Source: Pacificibacter maritimus (lineage in GTDB: Bacteria; Pseudomonadota; Alphaproteobacteria; Rhodobacterales; Rhodobacteraceae). From it: a stretch of 64,000 bases of DNA. Position numbers and translations under genes: made by a program. Position 1 is the stretch's first letter; each line of letters opens with the position of its first letter. The DNA lies in the NCBI RefSeq assembly GCF_003814915.1, contig NZ_RKQK01000001.1, positions 1,256,031 to 1,320,030 on the forward strand. The letters are read 5' to 3'. The notes below the pieces were generated by a model. It worked only from the letters and a program-made list of their open reading frames with translations, did no database searches and was not told the origin of the DNA. This document shows, piece after piece, positions 42,401 to 51,311 of the stretch.

Positions 42401-44443
42401 TTAGCCTTTGCGTTTGAATGTCGCGTTGCCGCCACTTTTGGGTTTGCCGTATTTCGCACCAGGCTTGCCACCCGGCTTGCCGCCACCCGCAGGCTTGCCA
42501 CCCGCTTTGCCAGCACCCGCAGGCTTTTTGCTGTAAACGCGTTTTGAACTATCGGCCGCGCCCGCTGCATAAGTCTTTTTTTCATATGGCTTTTTATCAC
42601 CATCGGGCTTGCTACGTGGCTTTTTGGTCTTTTCAGAAACAGCACCATCACGTGTGATATCTTCGACTTTTTTCTTGAAAGGCTTTTTCTCATATGGCTT
42701 TTTATCGCCATCTTTGCCAAATGGCTTTTTATCGCCATAGGATTTTTTCTCGTAAGGCTTCTTGTCACCGTAAGACTTTTTATCGCCGCCTGACTTTTTA
42801 TCGCCGTAAGACTTTTTCTCATACGTTTTTTTGTCACCAGAGCGACCACCGCCGCTCCCAAGATCAGGCATGGTTGCAAGGCGTGTCGCTTTGACGTTGT
42901 CTTCCAAAATACCGTTGCCCAGCGCTTTTTCAAACCCGTCAGCCGCAGCCTCTTTCAGCTCGATATAGCTTTCAGTGTCGCGAATACGGATCGCGCCGAT
43001 GGATGTTTTGTCGATATTGCCAGCACGGCAGACAAGCGGCAACAACCAGCGAGGCTCAGCACGCTCGTCACGGCCAACAGAAATCGAGAACCAAACAGAT
43101 TTGCCGAAATCTTCGCGTGGGGCGCGTTCTGGGCGCTCACCTGGTTTGGGTGCTGGACCGAGTTCTTCTGGCGCGGAAACGCCAGCGCGGTACAGGCGCA
43201 GGTAGGCCGCTGCGATTTTTTCAGGCGTATGTGTTTCGAGCATTTTGGCTGCAAATTCAGCTTCTGTTTCAGAAGGTTCCGCCGTCAAAGCAGGGTCTGT
43301 CAAAAGCTTTTCTTCGTCTTTTGCCAAGATCATTTCAGCGCTAGGCGCCTCAATCCATTCTGCCGTCAATTTGGCCCAGCCCAGCAAACGCGAGGCTTTG
43401 GATTTCATCTTAGGTGGCACGATCAGCGCAGAGATACCTTTGCGACCCGCACGGCCCGTTCGGCCAGAACGGTGCAATAATGTTTCCGCATTTGTTGGCA
43501 ATTCCGCGTGGATCACCAATTCCAAGTTCGGCAGATCGATGCCGCGCGCGGCAACATCAGTCGCCACACAGACACGCGCACGACCGTCACGCATCGCTTG
43601 CAAAGCGTGTGACCGCTCGGCTTGGCTCAATTCACCTGACAGACAGACAACGGAAAAACCACGGTTGGCAAAACGCGCGGTCAGGCGCGCAACTGACGCG
43701 CGTGTATTTGCAAAGACGATGGCGTTTTCCGCATCGTGGTAGCGCAACATGTTGATAATAGCGTTTTCTTCGTCACGCGGAGATACTGACAATGCTTGGT
43801 AGGAAATATCAGCGTGCTGTTTTGCACCGCCAGCCGTATTCACACGCACAGCGTCTTTTTGATAGCTTTTTGCAAGCTTGGCGATCATCGCAGGCACAGT
43901 CGCAGAGAACATCAATGTGCGGCGGTCTTTAGGCGCCTCGCCCAACATAAATTCTAAGTCTTCGCGAAAACCAAGATCAAGCATTTCATCGGCTTCATCC
44001 AAGACAACAGCGCGCAGGCCAGACATGTCCAAAGAACCGCGCTGAATGTGATCGCGCAAACGGCCTGGCGTGCCCACAACGATATGCGCACCGCGTTCCA
44101 AAGCGCGGCGTTCATCGCGGTAATCCATACCGCCCACACAAGATGCCATTTTGGCACCCGCTTTTGCATAGAGCCATTCCAATTCGCGTTTCACTTGGAA
44201 GGCCAATTCACGAGTGGGTGCAATGACCAAAGCCAATGGAGCTTCCGCACGATCAAACCGTTCAGCATCGCCCAAAAGCGTGTGCGCCATGGCCAAACCA
44301 AACCCGACAGTTTTACCAGACCCCGTTTGTGCAGAAACCAAAAGATCGGCATCTTGCAGTTTCGGGTCATTCACCGCCTCTTGGACGGGTGTAAGGGTTT
44401 CATAGCCGCGCTCGGCAAGGGCGTCGGAAAGGGCTGTAATCAT
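42401..44443 (-). CDS. DEAD-box RNA helicase with DbpA-like RNA-binding domain and Lys/Gly tail
   Basis: 680-residue ATP-dependent RNA helicase. Motifs in order: Q motif (LTPVQEAVND), I (SAQTGSGKTVG), Ia (APTRELAFQV), II (LDEADEMLDLGF), III (FSATVPAMI), IV-VI (VFANTRASVARL, CVATDVAARGIDLPNL, HRSGRTGRAGRKG). A DbpA-type RNA-binding domain lies around SVWFSISVGRDERAEPRWLL. The last 150 residues are KKSYGDKK/KKPYEKK repeats plus a Gly/Ala/Lys end. Resembles CsdA/DeaD, with roles in ribosome assembly and cold growth. Confidence 0.92.
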   Translation of the reverse strand: MITALSDALAERGYETLTPVQEAVNDPKLQDADLLVSAQTGSGKTVGFGLAMAHTLLGDAERFDRAEAPLALVIAPTRELAFQVKRELEWLYAKAGAKMASCVGGMDYRDERRALERGAHIVVGTPGRLRDHIQRGSLDMSGLRAVVLDEADEMLDLGFREDLEFMLGEAPKDRRTLMFSATVPAMIAKLAKSYQKDAVRVNTAGGAKQHADISYQALSVSPRDEENAIINMLRYHDAENAIVFANTRASVARLTARFANRGFSVVCLSGELSQAERSHALQAMRDGRARVCVATDVAARGIDLPNLELVIHAELPTNAETLLHRSGRTGRAGRKGISALIVPPKMKSKASRLLGWAKLTAEWIEAPSAEMILAKDEEKLLTDPALTAEPSETEAEFAAKMLETHTPEKIAAAYLRLYRAGVSAPEELGPAPKPGERPERAPREDFGKSVWFSISVGRDERAEPRWLLPLVCRAGNIDKTSIGAIRIRDTESYIELKEAAADGFEKALGNGILEDNVKATRLATMPDLGSGGGRSGDKKTYEKKSYGDKKSGGDKKSYGDKKPYEKKSYGDKKPFGKDGDKKPYEKKPFKKKVEDITRDGAVSEKTKKPRSKPDGDKKPYEKKTYAAGAADSSKRVYSKKPAGAGKAGGKPAGGGKPGGKPGAKYGKPKSGGNATFKRKG

Positions 44444-44714
44444 GGGTGATGTATGTCCGTATTGGGCAATCGCCGCTGGTGTGCGGAAAGACCGGAGGTA
44501 AGAAAGATGCCCTGATAAGGCAAGACTGGTTCATTGTATAGGGGCAATAACAGGGTTTTCAGCGTTGTTTTGTAGCATTTGGGTGAAGTAAGCGGGGCTT
44601 TGCGCAGATCGTGGCCTTGGCAACCTTACATTAAGCATAGACCAGTAAACCTTAGGTCAGACTTGAGGCTCTTGCCGCGCAGGTCCATTTGGTTTCAGCT
44701 CAACGGTGCGATGG

Positions 44715-45161
44715 ATGATCAAAAGCCTAGGATTGATATTGCCAGCCTTGATCCCATCTTGGCGGTTTTTCAGCACCATAACCCCTTCTGTACGGATAGA
44801 ATATGTCATTACTCAGCTGGATGCTTTGACCAATGCCGATTGGCAAGAATTTCGCCCACGCGCCACGCAGTTAACCAGCAGCGCCGTGATAAAACGCTTG
44901 CTGTGGAATCCGCATTGGAACGAAACCTTGTTTTTGGTGACCTGCGCTGAACGTCTGATAAGCGCACCCAGTCAGCACAGTATTGATGAGATCAACACAA
45001 GACTCCTACGCCAACTGACGGCAACGCCGAGACCACCTGCCCCCAGCCAGTATCTTTATTTTAGGTTAGCGTTCTGGGAGCGTCAGGGCATCGAGTTAAC
45101 CAAAACGATTGAATATGTCTCTGAGGGGACGCCAATTGGGGGCGCCGTCAATGACCTTTGA
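44715..45161 (+). CDS. Hypothetical protein overlapping an HTTM-like gene
   Basis: 148 residues, not recognised. It is largely helical and charged: RIEYVITQLDALTNADWQEF, TSSAVIKRLLWNPHWNETLF, LVTCAERLISAPSQHSIDEI, with a C-terminal GTPIGGAVNDL. No signal peptide is clear, though the first 20 residues are hydrophobic. ATG 44715 or GTG 44706 could start it, neither with a strong ribosome site. Its stop overlaps the next start (ATG 45151) by 11 nt, the best evidence that it is a real gene acting with the membrane protein. Confidence 0.6.
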   Translation: MIKSLGLILPALIPSWRFFSTITPSVRIEYVITQLDALTNADWQEFRPRATQLTSSAVIKRLLWNPHWNETLFLVTCAERLISAPSQHSIDEINTRLLRQLTATPRPPAPSQYLYFRLAFWERQGIELTKTIEYVSEGTPIGGAVNDL

Positions 45162-45831
45162 TACAGCCCTGCGCGCCAGTGAGATTTTGATGGCCTTGGC
45201 TTTTATTCAACAAAGTGCCGAACATCTTACCGCCGCCCCGCGCGAACGTATTATATTTGCCCTACGCATCATTCTGTCAGCCCTCTTGCTTGCACATCTA
45301 CAGACCGCATGGGTTTTGCTAGGTCTGCTCGTACTGGGCCTTTGGGCCCTGCATCTGTTTCAAGGGCCCTATAATGGCGGCAGTGATCGCATGAGCCTGC
45401 TTATTCTTGCCTGCCTATGCGCAATTGCTTGGGTCCCCGACCCTATTTGGCAACATACGATCTATGCCTACCTTGGGTTTCAAGTCGGCATGTCTTATTT
45501 CATTTCAGGCTGGGTAAAACTGAAAAATCCTGAGTGGCGCAGCGGTTTAGCGCTGGCCGATGTGTTCCACTTTTCCGCCTATCCCGTCAGCGAAGATCTG
45601 CGCCGATGGGCCAATGCCCATCGTATACTGACCTTGCTCTCATGGGGTGTGATCCTATTTGAAGTTCTATTCCCATTGGCCTTTTTGTCGCAAACCCTGC
45701 TGATGATTGCGCTAATCTTGGCGGCAGGCTTTCACCTAAGCAACGCCTGCCTGTTTGGGCTTAATCGTTTCTTTTGGATTTGGCTCGCAGCCTACCCTGC
45801 AATTTTGTGGCTGCAAGATAGGCTGATATAA
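45151..45831 (+). CDS. HTTM-like integral membrane protein
   Basis: 226 residues with about six membrane segments: SEILMALAFIQQSAEHL, ALRIILSALLLAHLQTAWVL, LGLLVLGLWALHLFQGPYNG, MSLLILACLCAIAWVPD, LTLLSWGVILFEVLFPLAFL and FHLSNACLFGLNRFFWIWLA. The YNGGSDRMS, YFISGWVKLKNPEWRSGLAL and H-x(2)-N-x-x-L-F-G-L-N-R-F-x-W patterns are those of HTTM (horizontally transferred transmembrane; vitamin-K carboxylase-related) proteins. No DUF393 partner is adjacent. Function unknown. Confidence 0.75.
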   Translation: MTFDTALRASEILMALAFIQQSAEHLTAAPRERIIFALRIILSALLLAHLQTAWVLLGLLVLGLWALHLFQGPYNGGSDRMSLLILACLCAIAWVPDPIWQHTIYAYLGFQVGMSYFISGWVKLKNPEWRSGLALADVFHFSAYPVSEDLRRWANAHRILTLLSWGVILFEVLFPLAFLSQTLLMIALILAAGFHLSNACLFGLNRFFWIWLAAYPAILWLQDRLI

Positions 45832-45858
45832 ATCCCCACTGGGCACGTAAATGCATGT

Positions 45859-47589
45859 TTAGTGCGGCGCGATTTGCGCAATTGCAATGTTCAACAAAAC
45901 CTGACGACGCTCGGTGGTGGCAACTTGAATTGCGCGCTGCAAAGCCGCAGGCAGATCGGTGCCCTGCGTCACGGTTTCTGTATAAGCACGACTTGCAGAT
46001 GCCGTTTGCGTGAAATCAGGGCTAGGGCGCAAAGAGGTCAAAGGCACTTCATTTGATGCGCGTGCAGCCCCTTTCGGATAAAGCCCTTCGACAGAATGAC
46101 GCACTGCGCCCCATTCTTCGTTGTTTAGTACCAAGATAATCACAGGAAGCTCATGCGCTTCAGCCACCAAATGACAGGCGGTGGGATTGGCAAACATATA
46201 ACTTCCATCGCCCATGGTCGCAAAGATCAACCGCTCAGGATCGGCCATTTGCGCGCCGATCGCAGCAGGCAGACCCCACCCCAGCCCACCAGAATGGGGT
46301 TCTTGAAAATAACTGTCAGGTTGGTCCAAATTCAACGCAGGTAAAGGGCAGCCCAGCTCATGAAATACAGTGCTATTGCGGCCCAATTTAGCCTGATCTT
46401 GAATAACCTGCCCCAAACACAACGCCACCCAATCTTTGCTCATCGGCGATGCGCAACCCGTTTCGGCATGTGCTTTGATTTGCGCACGTTTGGCGTCTGA
46501 AGCCAGTGACACCTGTGTCCGCCGTTCCTCCACACCTTCGGGATTAACTGTCAGCTTTTTCATCTGCGCAGCCAGATTTGCAATCACCGTTTCAACAGGG
46601 CCTGAAAGGGTCAAACCAGCAGGAAAATTGCGTACAGGCGTGCGCGAAAACAACGGATCAGGGCCAGCTTGGATGACTTTCACATCATCTCGCAGAGTGA
46701 CTGCATCGGGACACCAAGGGGCCAGCGCATTGAGCACCAAAACGACATCGGCCTTTTCCAACCAAGGCGCAGGATCAGGGCCGACCTGCATCGGGTGCGA
46801 CAAAGGCAGGGCCAACTGGTTCGACCAATAATGTGACAAAGGCAAAGCATATGTGTCGCAAAGTTCCTGCAACGCGGCAAACCCTGCTGCATCGCCCGCG
46901 CCACGTTGGGCGATTATGATCGGGTGTTTTGCCTCAACCAAAGCTTTTGCCGCGCTTTGCAATGCGGTTTGATCGGGAGCTGTGACAACTGGCGCCATTT
47001 TTGACGGGTCAGACAGGCCAGAAGGGGGGCAAGGATCACATAACACTTCGCGTGGCAAACTGAGGTAGACTGGGCCTTTAGGCGTTGAATTCGCAATAGC
47101 CCAAGCACGATCCATGAGGTCCGAAATTTGATCGGCAAAGCGCAATTCGTAGTTCCATTTGGTCACCTCTCGGATGAGCGCCTCTTGGTCAAACATTTCT
47201 TGACCCCAGCCAATCGGCACAGTGCGCGCCCCGAAACGCGAATGTTCGGTCACGGGCGTGCGCCCAGACATCAAGATCATCGGCACTTGATCGCACCACG
47301 CGTTGATCGCGGCCGTTGCACCGTTGGACAGGCCCACATTTGTATGCAGCAAAACAGCCTGCATGCGCCCTGTCATTTGCCAATAGCCATGTGCCATAGA
47401 CACCGCGGCATGTTCGTGAGGCACGGTCACGGGTGTTGGCAAATCAATACCCGCTCGGCGCGCCTCAACCAGACCTTCGATGATTGGCGGAAAATCTGTC
47501 CCAGAATTGGTAAAGACGTAATCAACGCCCAAGGCTTTGAGTTTGCCAAAAATAGCACCACCTGCGGTGATGGACTTTAATTCGGTCAT
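45859..47589 (-). CDS. ThDP-dependent enzyme resembling benzoylformate decarboxylase
   Basis: 576-residue thiamine-diphosphate enzyme. The Pyr domain shows the conserved Glu in PVTVPHEHAAVSMAHGYWQM and LLHTNVGLSNGATAAINAWC, whose HTNxGxxNxxxxxxNAW form recalls LHSAAGTGNA in benzoylformate decarboxylase rather than acetolactate synthase. The PP domain has MGDGSYMFANPTACHLVAEA then ILVLNNEEWGAV (GDG-x(n)-NN, Mg-ThDP site). Predicted to decarboxylate a 2-oxo acid, but carboligase activity cannot be excluded. It is the distal gene of a transport/catabolism block with SDR and aldehyde dehydrogenase genes. Confidence 0.82.
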   Translation of the reverse strand: MTELKSITAGGAIFGKLKALGVDYVFTNSGTDFPPIIEGLVEARRAGIDLPTPVTVPHEHAAVSMAHGYWQMTGRMQAVLLHTNVGLSNGATAAINAWCDQVPMILMSGRTPVTEHSRFGARTVPIGWGQEMFDQEALIREVTKWNYELRFADQISDLMDRAWAIANSTPKGPVYLSLPREVLCDPCPPSGLSDPSKMAPVVTAPDQTALQSAAKALVEAKHPIIIAQRGAGDAAGFAALQELCDTYALPLSHYWSNQLALPLSHPMQVGPDPAPWLEKADVVLVLNALAPWCPDAVTLRDDVKVIQAGPDPLFSRTPVRNFPAGLTLSGPVETVIANLAAQMKKLTVNPEGVEERRTQVSLASDAKRAQIKAHAETGCASPMSKDWVALCLGQVIQDQAKLGRNSTVFHELGCPLPALNLDQPDSYFQEPHSGGLGWGLPAAIGAQMADPERLIFATMGDGSYMFANPTACHLVAEAHELPVIILVLNNEEWGAVRHSVEGLYPKGAARASNEVPLTSLRPSPDFTQTASASRAYTETVTQGTDLPAALQRAIQVATTERRQVLLNIAIAQIAPH

Positions 47590-47638
47590 CGTTAGTTCCC
47601 TTTGTCAATTCTATAGGTGGCGTCGATCGGGCGAACCC

Positions 47639-48406
47639 CTAGACCGACATCCCGCCATCAGCCATCAGCAGGTGGCCTGTGGTAAACCCCGATTGGGCAG
47701 AGGCCAGATACAGCACGGATGCTGCGATTTCATCAGCGGTGCCATGACGCCCCAAGGGAATCATCTCGTTGAAAAATTCGGTGCCATCGCGACCGATTTC
47801 TTCGCCCAACCCATCTTCAACACGCTTTTGAAATCCGTTTTCAATCGGACCAGGTGCTATGGCATTCACGCGAATACCGCGCGGCGCAAGGTCTTTGGCC
47901 AAGACCCGCATCAAACCCGTCAAGGCGTGTTTGGCTGTGATATACCCATAGACACCAGGATCGCCGCGGGTGGCCGCGACACTTGACGTGATGACAATAC
48001 TGCTGCCTTTGGACATATGCGGCACCACATATTTCGCCATCAAAAACGCGCCTTTCACATGCACGGACAGCACGCTTTCAAAGACATCGACAGGGTAATC
48101 TTCAAGCGGCGCAACAGTGCCAAAATTGCCCGCATTCGAAAACAAGACATCAATGCAACCAAAGTGATCGACACAAGTTTCGATAGCCTGTTTTACCTGC
48201 ACCTCATTTGACACATCGGCCGCGAGACACAGAACATCTTTGGCCTTGGCTCCAAAAGCCTTTTGAGCGGCGTTTTCCAGATCGATTGCCTCTAAATCGA
48301 TGAGGGCAATTTTCGCGCCTTGGTCGTGCAGCAAACGGGCAGCGGCGATCCCTAAGGACCCCGCCCCCCCCGTGATCAGGCAGATTTTTCCATCCAAATC
48401 AAACAT
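47639..48406 (-). CDS. SDR-family oxidoreductase of the catabolic locus
   Basis: 255-residue classical short-chain dehydrogenase. The cofactor site is ICLITGGAGSLGIAAARLLH with a following Asp (ALIDLEAIDLE), which favours NAD(H). NAG (LFSNAGNFG), Ser (IVITSSVAA) and YGYITAKHAL (Tyr-x-x-x-Lys) complete the active site. ATG 48406 follows GGGAGGGG; the open frame reaching 48607 is not supported. It lies 10 nt after the aldehyde dehydrogenase gene and 49 nt before the ThDP enzyme gene, and may oxidise a hydroxy acid or alcohol to feed them. Confidence 0.88.
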   Translation of the reverse strand: MFDLDGKICLITGGAGSLGIAAARLLHDQGAKIALIDLEAIDLENAAQKAFGAKAKDVLCLAADVSNEVQVKQAIETCVDHFGCIDVLFSNAGNFGTVAPLEDYPVDVFESVLSVHVKGAFLMAKYVVPHMSKGSSIVITSSVAATRGDPGVYGYITAKHALTGLMRVLAKDLAPRGIRVNAIAPGPIENGFQKRVEDGLGEEIGRDGTEFFNEMIPLGRHGTADEIAASVLYLASAQSGFTTGHLLMADGGMSV

Positions 48407-48416
48407 CATCCCCTCC

Positions 48417-49868
48417 CTAGATTGGGTAGTGGGGTTGGCCGTCTTGGATTGTGATCCAACGCAGCGTGGTGAATTCTTCGATCGCAGCAACACCGCCAAA
48501 CCGACCATAGCCAGAGTCTTTGACCCCACCGAATGGCATCTGCGCTTCGTCATGCACGGATGGTCCGTTGATGTGACAAATGCCGCTTTCGATCCGTTTG
48601 GCCACATTCATAGCACGCACGGTATCGCGCCCGAAAATGCTGGCAGACAGGCCGTATTCGGTGTCATTGGCGACACGCACGGCTTCGTCGATGCTGCCAA
48701 CACGCACGACAGAGGCTGTCGGGCCAAAACTTTCTTCGACATAGATCCGCATTGAGGGCGTCACATTATCGACCAAAGTTGCTTCCATCAGCACGCCATT
48801 GGCCTGTCCACCTGCAACGATTTTTGCCCCTTTTTCTTCGGCGTCGCGCACCAAAGACATGATACGATTGACAGCACCCTGATCGACAACACATCCCAAA
48901 GCCGTTTTGCCCTCACGCGGATCGCCCACGGTCAAGCTGCGGACTTTTGCGCCAAGCTTTTCTACGAATTCATCAGCAATTGCTTCATGCACCACCAGAC
49001 GTTCGGTCGACATACAAATCTGACCTTGGTTCATATAGGCCCCGAAAGCCGCAGCAGCGACGGCTGCGTCGATATCTGCATCGTCCAGCACAACCATCGG
49101 AGCTTTACCGCCCAGTTCCAACAGCGCAGGTTTCAGATTTTCGGCTGCGAGCTGCGCAATAATCCGACCAACCCGTGTGGAGCCTGTAAAGTTGATACGG
49201 CGCACAGCGGAATGGCCGATCAATGTTTTCACGATCTCGCTGGCGTCTTCTGGCGCATTGGACAGCACGTTGAGAACCCCTGGAGGAAAGCCTGCCTCTT
49301 GGATCGCTTCAACGATCAAAGCATGAGTGCGCGGTGACAATTCGGATGACTTCATCACTACGGTATTGCCGCAAGCCAAGGGCATCGCGATTGAGCGTAC
49401 GCCAAGGATAACGGGCGCATTCCACGGTGCCATCGCCAAGACAACCCCAGCAGGCTGACGGATCGCCATCGCCAGTGAGCCAGGTCTGTTGGATGGGATC
49501 ACCTCGCCTTTGATCATCGTGGTCATAGAGCCCGCTTCGCGCAACATCCCTGCGGCCAGCATCACATTAAAGCCAGCCCAAGCGGCTGTAGCGCCCACTT
49601 CTTCGGCCATAGCTTTTGCGATATCATCACCGCGCGCTTCTAGATTATCGGCAGCGGCCAACAACAAGGCGCGTCGTTCAGCTGGGCCTGTTTCAGACCA
49701 TGCGGGAAAGGCACGCGCTGCAGCATCCGCTGCGCTATTTGCATCTTCGACCGTTGCGGCCGCAGCTTCAGTCGCGACGCCGCCTGTCACAGGGTTGTTG
49801 CGCGTAAAGGTGCGTTCGCCCGTGCCCATTACTTTTTTTCCGTCAATCAAGAGGCTTAAAACACTCAT
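48417..49868 (-). CDS. NAD(P)+-dependent aldehyde dehydrogenase
   Basis: 483-residue ALDH. Key residues are in place: Asn in LAMAPWNAPVILGVRSIAMP, Gly-rich NFTGSTRVGRIIAQLA, catalytic Glu in ALLELGGKAPMVVLDDADID and catalytic Cys in YMNQGQICMSTERLVV. The text around VIPSNRPGSLAMAIRQPAGV and the C-terminal SVHDEAQMPFGGVKDSGYGR is close to vanillin/benzaldehyde/salicylaldehyde dehydrogenases. ATG 49868 has GGAGAAG just upstream. An aldehyde made by the ThDP enzyme would be its expected substrate. Confidence 0.9.
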   Translation of the reverse strand: MSVLSLLIDGKKVMGTGERTFTRNNPVTGGVATEAAAATVEDANSAADAAARAFPAWSETGPAERRALLLAAADNLEARGDDIAKAMAEEVGATAAWAGFNVMLAAGMLREAGSMTTMIKGEVIPSNRPGSLAMAIRQPAGVVLAMAPWNAPVILGVRSIAMPLACGNTVVMKSSELSPRTHALIVEAIQEAGFPPGVLNVLSNAPEDASEIVKTLIGHSAVRRINFTGSTRVGRIIAQLAAENLKPALLELGGKAPMVVLDDADIDAAVAAAAFGAYMNQGQICMSTERLVVHEAIADEFVEKLGAKVRSLTVGDPREGKTALGCVVDQGAVNRIMSLVRDAEEKGAKIVAGGQANGVLMEATLVDNVTPSMRIYVEESFGPTASVVRVGSIDEAVRVANDTEYGLSASIFGRDTVRAMNVAKRIESGICHINGPSVHDEAQMPFGGVKDSGYGRFGGVAAIEEFTTLRWITIQDGQPHYPI

Positions 49869-49879
49869 GTTCTTCTCCA

Positions 49880-50596
49880 TTATATGTCACCGCCCAAAAA
49901 GGCATGTCTGACAGCCGCATCATTCATTAACTCATCGGATGTCCCAGACCCTGTGATCCGACCCGCTTCTAACAGGTAACCACGGTCTGCATGACGCAGG
50001 CTGATTTTTACATTTTGTTCCACGATCAAAAGGCCAACGCCTGTTTTACGCACGCGCGCCAAGGCTTTAAACATGTCGCCAACGATAATAGGGGCAAGGC
50101 CAAGGCTTGGTTCATCAAGCAACAGAAAGTCGGGTTTTGACATCATCGCACGCCCGATCGCGACCATTTGCTGTTCGCCCCCTGACATAGTGTGAACAAA
50201 CTGTCTTTTACGCTCATGCAAGCGCGGGAAAATATCATAGACCTGCGCGATTGTGTCGTCTTCGTAGTCTCTGGCACGCGCGGGCGTGGCCCCAAGACGC
50301 AGGTTTTCTTCGACAGTCATGCGCCCGATAATTCCACGCCCTTCGGGCACCAGCGCGATACCGCGATTGGTTAACTGGTGCGCTGGCATCCCCGTGATCG
50401 GGGTGTGATCCAAAGAGATCGTGCCATCTGCAACCGGCACCATGCCTGCTATGGCTTTTAGGATCGAAGATTTTCCAGCACCATTGGCGCCCAAAACCAC
50501 GACCACTTCGCCTTTTTCGACCGAGATATTAACGCCGTCTACGGCCAAATGTTTGCCATAGCGGACAAGCATATTGTTGAGCTCAAGCATGGTCAT
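49880..50596 (-). CDS. livF: Branched-chain-type ABC importer ATPase LivF
   Basis: 238 residues. Walker A VVVLGANGAGKSSILKAIAG, LivF-type LTNRGIALVPEGRGIIGRMT (VPEGR), signature MSGGEQQMVAIGRAMMSKPD and Walker B FLLLDEPSLGLAPIIV. It overlaps the LivG stop by 14 nt. It energises uptake through the LivHM permease; the substrate need not be an amino acid, as Liv-type systems in this group also carry aromatic acids. Confidence 0.93.
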   Translation of the reverse strand: MTMLELNNMLVRYGKHLAVDGVNISVEKGEVVVVLGANGAGKSSILKAIAGMVPVADGTISLDHTPITGMPAHQLTNRGIALVPEGRGIIGRMTVEENLRLGATPARARDYEDDTIAQVYDIFPRLHERKRQFVHTMSGGEQQMVAIGRAMMSKPDFLLLDEPSLGLAPIIVGDMFKALARVRKTGVGLLIVEQNVKISLRHADRGYLLEAGRITGSGTSDELMNDAAVRHAFLGGDI

Positions 50597-51311
50597 CCCC
50601 CAAGTATGCTTTAATCACGACAGGATCTTGCAAGACCTCTGCGCTGGGGCCTTCGGCAATTTTTTCGCCTGCACTCATTACGATGCAACGCGAACACAAT
50701 GCGCGTACGGCTTCCATGATATGTTCGACCAAAAGAATTGTCATACCTTGGCCCTGTAGATGTTGAACAAGGTCGATACCAATACGCAACTCGGATGGAT
50801 TTAGTCCTGCAAGCCATTCATCCAAAAGCAGGATTTCAGGCTCTGCGGCCAAAGCTCTCGCCATTTCCATACGCTTTTGATCAATATAGTTGAGGTTGGT
50901 GACCTTTTCATCACCGCGCCCAGCCAGCCCAACGAATTCAAGTTTTTCATCGACAATCGCCTGTGCAGCGCGGCCCCATTTAGGCTTTCTAGAATAGGCC
51001 ACTGACAACAGAACATTTTCACCAACGGTCAAAGTCGGCAAAGGGCGCACCAATTGAAAAGTGCGCGCGACACCGTGCTTGGACACTTTATGTGGCTTGA
51101 GCGCTGTGACATCTTTGCCGCCGACACGCACGCTGCCGCCATCACAGGGCAAGGCCCCTGAGATCATATTCATCACCGTGGTTTTGCCCGACCCGTTTGG
51201 TCCCAACAGGCCCACAACTTCGCCAGGTTTCAGGTCAAAGGAAACGCTTTTGACCGCAACAAGACCGCCAAACCGTTTATGTAAATTTGATATTTCCAGT
51301 TGGGCACTCAT
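50583..51311 (-). CDS. livG: Branched-chain-type ABC importer ATPase LivG
   Basis: 242 residues. Walker A VGLLGPNGSGKTTVMNMISG is standard. The signature motif is altered to NLNYIDQKRMEMARALAAEP (no SGGQ core), and Walker B reads ILLLDEWLAGLNPSELRIGI, with Trp where the family has Pro or Val. A relaxed signature of this form is seen in one subgroup of LivG proteins, so it is probably functional. It overlaps livM by 4 nt and livF by 14 nt. Confidence 0.92.
   Translation of the reverse strand: MSAQLEISNLHKRFGGLVAVKSVSFDLKPGEVVGLLGPNGSGKTTVMNMISGALPCDGGSVRVGGKDVTALKPHKVSKHGVARTFQLVRPLPTLTVGENVLLSVAYSRKPKWGRAAQAIVDEKLEFVGLAGRGDEKVTNLNYIDQKRMEMARALAAEPEILLLDEWLAGLNPSELRIGIDLVQHLQGQGMTILLVEHIMEAVRALCSRCIVMSAGEKIAEGPSAEVLQDPVVIKAYLGDDHA

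Noticed and set aside
44579-44950. 123-codon plus-strand frame
   Set aside because: Conflicts with the better-supported frame ending at 45161, which is coupled to the HTTM-like gene.
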